This document shows positions 63,134 through 64,000 of a stretch of DNA of 64,000 bases, in pieces. The stretch covers positions 1-64,000 of the forward strand of contig NZ_JAAGLV010000012.1 of NCBI RefSeq assembly GCF_010548305.1. The letters run 5' to 3'. The stretch comes from Streptomyces sp. SID13031 (lineage in GTDB: Bacteria; Actinomycetota; Actinomycetes; Propionibacteriales; Kribbellaceae). The number at the start of each line of letters is the position of its first letter. Position 1 is the stretch's first letter. The position numbers were made by a program, and so were the translations under genes. A model generated the notes under the pieces. That model was given only the letters and a program-made list of their open reading frames with translations. It did no database searches and was not told where the DNA came from.

Positions 63134-63162
63134 ACCAGGTGCAACAGCCGGGCAGCCCGGGT

Positions 63163-63816
63163 TTACTCCCAGCTGTTGTCGATCCGCTTGTGGTAGCGCT
63201 GGCCGGCCTTGCCACCGATCACCGCGGCCAGCAGGCTGACCACCAGCACCATGGCCGCCAGGATCAGGCTGCCCGTGGTCAGGTCCTCGTCCGCGATCGG
63301 GATGGACGGCAGGTCCACGCGGTCCAGTACGTCGTACTGCGACCCCGCCAGCGCGCCGATTCCGGCGACGACGAGCGTCACGATCAGCCCGATACCCCAG
63401 ACGCCGAACCCCTGCCGCGCTCCGTCGAAGCGCGCGAGCCGGCCGGCGACGTACCCGCCGTTGTAGTAGGCGATCGCCATCATCACGACGAGCAGGACGG
63501 CGGAGACGATACCGATGGTGCCGGCGTTGTCCTCGGCCATCGACCGGTCGATGGTGATCGCGTAGTCGACCGCGGCCGCGATCGCGCCGATCACCCCGGT
63601 CAACAGCACCGTCAGACCGATCGCGATCAGCCAGCCGAAGAACGCGGCGCCGGACTTGAAGCCCCGGTACGCCGGATCGACCTCGGCCGCGGTGGAGGTC
63701 TTGACGTCGGCACGGTGGGTCGCCGACGTCCGCTCGACCGCCGTGTCCTCGGTGAACTGCTTGGCCGGGCCGGTGAACTGCTGGGTGTCAGGGTCGTCCC
63801 GATATTGCTGAACCAT
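63163..63816 (-). CDS. four-helix membrane protein, first of a paralogous pair
   Basis: 217 residues. A cytosolic N-terminus of ~55 residues is followed by four membrane helices (about 58-83, 100-120, 140-162, 185-205) and the short motif GGKAGQRYHKRID. The function is unknown. The ATG at 63816 follows AAGGAGA. The neighbouring partial gene ends with a nearly identical motif, so the two are tandem duplicates. Confidence 0.83.
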   Translation of the reverse strand: MVQQYRDDPDTQQFTGPAKQFTEDTAVERTSATHRADVKTSTAAEVDPAYRGFKSGAAFFGWLIAIGLTVLLTGVIGAIAAAVDYAITIDRSMAEDNAGTIGIVSAVLLVVMMAIAYYNGGYVAGRLARFDGARQGFGVWGIGLIVTLVVAGIGALAGSQYDVLDRVDLPSIPIADEDLTTGSLILAAMVLVVSLLAAVIGGKAGQRYHKRIDNSWE

Positions 63817-63876
63817 CTCGCCGTCTCCTTACCTCGACAGCCCCGTCTCCGTACCCCGTACCCGTGCGTATTCGCC

Positions 63877-64000
63877 TCAACCCAGAAGGTGGTCGATCTT
63901 GTCGTGATAGCGCTGGCCCGTCTTGCCGCCGAGCAGCGCGGCGAGCAGCGGGAGCATCAGCAGCGCGGCGGCCGTGATGAGCCCACCGGTCAGCAGGTGG
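63877..64000 (-). CDS. paralogous membrane protein, 3' end only
   Basis: The last 40 codons are in the window, reading LLTGGLITAAALLMLPLLAA then LLGGKTGQRYHDKIDHLLG before TGA at 63877-63879. The final helix and the GGKTGQRYH motif match the C-terminus of the preceding gene. The 5' part lies beyond the window edge. Confidence 0.75.
   Translation of the reverse strand, partial: HLLTGGLITAAALLMLPLLAALLGGKTGQRYHDKIDHLLG

Overview
The window is chromosomal DNA of a high-GC actinobacterium. Third codon positions are almost always G or C, GTG starts are common, and gene order follows two well-known actinobacterial blocks. The mix of Mycobacterium-like core order with a secreted GH92 mannosidase, a GH46 chitosanase and other sugar enzymes suggests a soil member of the Propionibacteriales. 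Kribbella is my best guess; this is an inference from gene content and not a database result.

Layout. The window opens inside the last gene of an rRNA operon (5S rRNA, 1-103) and its hairpin terminator. From 0.2 to 7.7 kb come an Arg/Gly-rich TPR protein, a CHAD protein, a DUF1015 protein, a HAD phosphatase, a phasin/histone-like protein and a Pro/Ala-rich protein. From 7.8 to 19.6 kb lies the conserved block tlyA-nadK-recN-steA-steB-(mini MraY-like transferase, MurJ-like flippase, glycosyltransferase)-pyrG-nudix. From 19.6 to 29 kb is an accessory stretch: GlxA-like regulator, NAD(P)-binding protein, cyclophilin, GH92, alpha/beta hydrolase, DUF985 cupin and LLM oxidoreductase. Then core genes resume: ald-xerD-ltrA-parA-(RHH protein)-scpA-scpB-rluB (29.3-37.6 kb). 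A second core block runs from 38.8 to 52.8 kb: pafA-FKBP-...-pafB-pafC-...-tatA-tatC-dagK-(chitosanase)-helY. The last 11 kb is accessory: a serine hydrolase, a 1.1-kb gene-poor repeat region, MarR/cupin, a DUF1906 hydrolase, a GH13 amylase, a regulator, an MFS transporter, a flavin oxidoreductase and two paralogous membrane proteins.

How the genes work together. Translation and DNA maintenance (tlyA, nadK, recN, xerD, parA, scpAB, rluB, helY), cell division and envelope (steAB and the three-gene lipid-linked sugar cassette), protein quality control (pafA, and pafBC as DNA-damage regulator) and export (tatAC plus several Sec and Tat substrates) form the housekeeping backbone. Secreted polysaccharide-degrading enzymes, several with local operator-like palindromes, form the accessory layer.

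Most notable non-gene signals: a MITE-like 98-bp element inserted directly before tlyA that supplies the apparent Shine-Dalgarno; two inverted copies of a ~120-nt sequence with a pairing-conserved long hairpin at 54.3 and 55.0 kb; a perfect 31-bp-stem element after pafA; a LexA-type box upstream of pafBC; a 14-bp LacI-type operator at the GH92 promoter; and an over-used AGTAC word throughout coding DNA. No CRISPR array, tRNA, prophage or complete insertion sequence was found.
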